From Alphaproteobacteria bacterium (GTDB lineage Bacteria > Pseudomonadota > Alphaproteobacteria > Rhizobiales > Aestuariivirgaceae): 7,968 nucleotides of DNA. Location of the stretch: contig VAZZ01000111.1 in NCBI GenBank assembly GCA_005884715.1, positions 1 through 7,968 of the forward strand, read 5' to 3'. Position numbers and translations under genes: made by a program. Below the pieces are notes generated by a model. The model had not been told where the DNA came from. It saw nothing but the letters and a program-made list of their open reading frames with translations, and did not search any database. Of this stretch, positions 6,434 to 7,968 are shown piece by piece (within the stretch, counting starts at the first letter, position 1; the number at the start of each line of letters is the position of its first letter).

Positions 6434-7279
6434 ATGACCATCGCGCTTGAGACCATCCATCAAAGTTCCGCCGGCACAAAGCCGGCGCCGGGATGGTTCC
6501 GCGAAAACCGAAGCGCCATAGTCCGCCATGGCGTGATCAATTTCTTCATGCTGATCATCCTGGCGCCGCTGGTCTGGGTGCTCATGATGTCGATCAAGTC
6601 GCGTTCCGACGCGATGCGCAGCGATTTCTGGCCGCGGCGCTTCGACTTCACCCACTACAGGTATGTTTTCGACAAGATCGACACATTCCCCATCAATCTT
6701 CTCAACAGCATCTATGTCACGAGCGGCACGGTGCTGATCACCACCGTCTGCGCCGTGCTGGCGGGCTATGCGCTCGTCCATATGAAGCCCAAGGGCGGTG
6801 GCCTGGTGGTGGCGACGCTTCTGATCTCGCTCTATTTCCCGGTGCGTGTCGTTTCGACTTCGGGCCTCATCCTGCCCTATGTCACGCTGAACCTGGCGAT
6901 CAGCGTATTGATCATGCGCAGCGTTTTTCAACTCGTGCCGCATGAAGTCGTGGAAGCCGCCAAGGTCGATGGCGCCGGGCCCTGGCGCACTTTGTGGGAG
7001 ATTGTCCTGCCGATGGCGCGCAACGGCCTCGTCGTCATCTTCATCGTCAATTTCGTCACCGCCTGGGGCGAGTTCCTCTTGTGCTCGACGCTCACCAACG
7101 ACCAGATTGTGCGCACTATGCCGGTCGTTCTCGCCGGCGCCCAGGGCGGCCTTGGCCAGTGGTCATGGCCGGCGCTCGCCGCCGTCTATGTCCTGGTCGT
7201 CACCCCTGGCATTATCGCCTTCACCTTCGCCCAGAAGCTCTTCTTCAAGGGTTTGGCGGAAGGCGTGGTGAAGGGTTAG
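6434..7279 (+). CDS. ABC sugar transporter permease, MalG type, with a probable short internal deletion
   Basis: The 281-residue inner-membrane protein is the partner of the preceding permease. The start is ATG 6434, 5 bases after the previous stop. AAGGG at 6420-6424, inside the end of the upstream gene, serves as ribosome binding site, which points to translational coupling. An open frame extends further upstream (to 6329) but only as overlap. Helices are seen at about 34-54, 97-115, 124-140, 146-163, 196-215 and 246-265. The EAA loop reads VEAAKVDGAG (173-182) and the protein ends KGLAEGVVKG, typical of MalG-like permeases. Between FPVRVVS (to 141) and TSGLILPYV (from 142) the family normally has about 15-18 more residues, of the type G-I-F-E-I-Q...L-G-L-x-N. 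Their absence at about 6856/6857 looks like an in-frame deletion that joins two helices too closely. The periplasmic loop between them would be lost. Confidence 0.86.
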   Translation: MTIALETIHQSSAGTKPAPGWFRENRSAIVRHGVINFFMLIILAPLVWVLMMSIKSRSDAMRSDFWPRRFDFTHYRYVFDKIDTFPINLLNSIYVTSGTVLITTVCAVLAGYALVHMKPKGGGLVVATLLISLYFPVRVVSTSGLILPYVTLNLAISVLIMRSVFQLVPHEVVEAAKVDGAGPWRTLWEIVLPMARNGLVVIFIVNFVTAWGEFLLCSTLTNDQIVRTMPVVLAGAQGGLGQWSWPALAAVYVLVVTPGIIAFTFAQKLFFKGLAEGVVKG

Positions 7280-7367
7280 CGGAAACAGGGAGGAAAATTC
7301 CTTAACGTCAACAGGTGCTGCGGCGACTTCCACAAAAGCTATCTGTGACCGAGGTCTGGCAGCAATT
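7280..7367. other. Short convergent gap with an orphan ribosome binding site
   Basis: The 88 bases between the second permease and the ROK gene hold a strong Shine-Dalgarno-like GGGAGG (7288-7293) with no ATG, GTG or TTG at normal spacing behind it. No clear rho-independent terminator is visible for either strand; only a 5-bp inverted repeat AGGAA-AA-TTCCT (7291-7302) is present. This may be the remnant of a lost downstream operon gene. Confidence 0.35.
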
Positions 7368-7968
7368 TTAATAGCGAAAAGTTTCATCGAGAAGGGCGGC
7401 TACGCCGAGAAGCACCGCATTGGCGTCCCCGCGCGCCGGTTCCACGGGACGGCGATAGGCTTCGGGCAGGCGTTCCACGGCGATGCGGAGGCGGTTCAGG
7501 AACCCCGGCACCATCCCGATGCCGCCGCCGAGACATCATCTCCTGACCGGTGATTTCGCTGGCACGGCGGGCGATCGCCGCGCCAGATGCCAGGGTTTCG
7601 ACGCAGCCGCGCCGGCCGCAACCGCAAAGCCGACCGGCCCAATCTACAGTGATATGACCTGCGCGACCCGCAAGACCGCGGCGCCCGATTTGCAATTGGC
7701 CATCGAGGACAAGGCCGGCACCGATATCCGTCGATACTGTAATGAAGGCGAAGCTGTTTGCATCCTTCCTCATCAGCCGGCTCTCGTGAAAAGCTGCGGC
7801 CTGCGCATCATTGACCACCAGGGCATGAACACCAAGACGTCGTCGCAATGCAGCGGCGATCGGGTAGTTGTTTTCGATCGGCAGGGTCTGCGGATTGAAG
7901 GATGTGAGGCCGCCATTGGCAACGATACCGGATGTGGTGACGCCAAGCCGGAGAGATGCTGACATGAT
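7368..7968 (-). pseudogene. ROK family sugar kinase/regulator, frameshifted by an internal deletion (5' end outside window)
   Basis: The first frame enters at the window edge (an ATG at 7965 is internal) and gives a clear ROK domain: VTTSGIV, the catalytic-Asp segment VVNDAQAAAFHE, FITVSTDIGAGLV, GLAGRAGHITVDW and the zinc-binding CGCGRRGCVETLASG. It is closest in style to N-acylmannosamine kinase (NanK-like), though a ROK repressor cannot be excluded because any N-terminal DNA-binding domain would be outside. Homology stops after ITGQEMMS at about 7531. The shifted frame then reads LGGGIGMVPGFLNRL, RIAVERLPEAYRRPVEP and ends in ANAVLLGVAALLDETFRY with TAA at 7370-7368, a normal ROK C-terminus. 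Roughly 50-60 residues usually found between the zinc motif region and the GGG motif are missing. The remaining product in the first frame would end with an unrelated Arg/Pro-rich tail. It converges on the ABC operon, so a role in handling or sensing the imported sugar is plausible. Confidence 0.85.

Noticed and set aside
1..7968. CRISPR arrays, tRNA/rRNA genes, insertion sequences, phage or defence genes
   Set aside because: No regular spaced repeats, RNA gene signatures, transposase or phage motifs were seen; the window is metabolic and transport genes.

Overview
The base composition is high-GC. Gene content and protein style (a Tat-exported sugar-binding protein, MalF/MalG-type permeases, ROK and SDR proteins) and a characteristic dispersed palindrome between convergent genes all suggest an alphaproteobacterium, probably of the Hyphomicrobiales (Rhizobiales). 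This placement is inferred from protein style and the repeat; no marker gene is present.

Left part (1-2905, all + strand): the C-terminal end of a penicillin-acylase-type Ntn hydrolase, a complete CutC-family protein that probably starts at TTG, and a complete amidase-signature enzyme with its Lys-cisSer-Ser triad. The gaps are 34 and 90 bases, so they may form one transcription unit containing two amide-bond hydrolases. All three read as intact.

Middle (2906-4003): a dispersed palindromic (REP-like) element lies between the converging amidase and a minus-strand short-chain dehydrogenase (SDR). The SDR reads as a pseudogene. A short internal deletion has removed the Tyr-x-x-x-Lys catalytic segment and shifted the frame. 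A 200-base divergent region between the SDR and the transporter genes carries candidate promoters for both directions, each with its own short palindrome.

Right part (4004-7968): a carbohydrate ABC uptake operon on the + strand, with a Tat-type binding protein, a 12-bp intercistronic stem-loop, a MalF-type permease and a MalG-type permease. No ATPase gene is present. A ROK sugar kinase/regulator gene converges from the right edge.

The striking feature is the state of these genes. Both permeases appear to lack short in-frame segments: the first transmembrane helix of the first, and about 15-18 residues between two helices of the second. The ROK gene has lost an internal block with a frameshift. 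Together with the SDR, four of the five genes right of 3050 carry a clean internal deletion, whereas the binding protein and everything to the left look whole. The likeliest readings are a decaying sugar-uptake locus or a sequence/assembly artefact. I found no convincing new multi-gene system; the deletions and the divergent control region are what deserve a second look.
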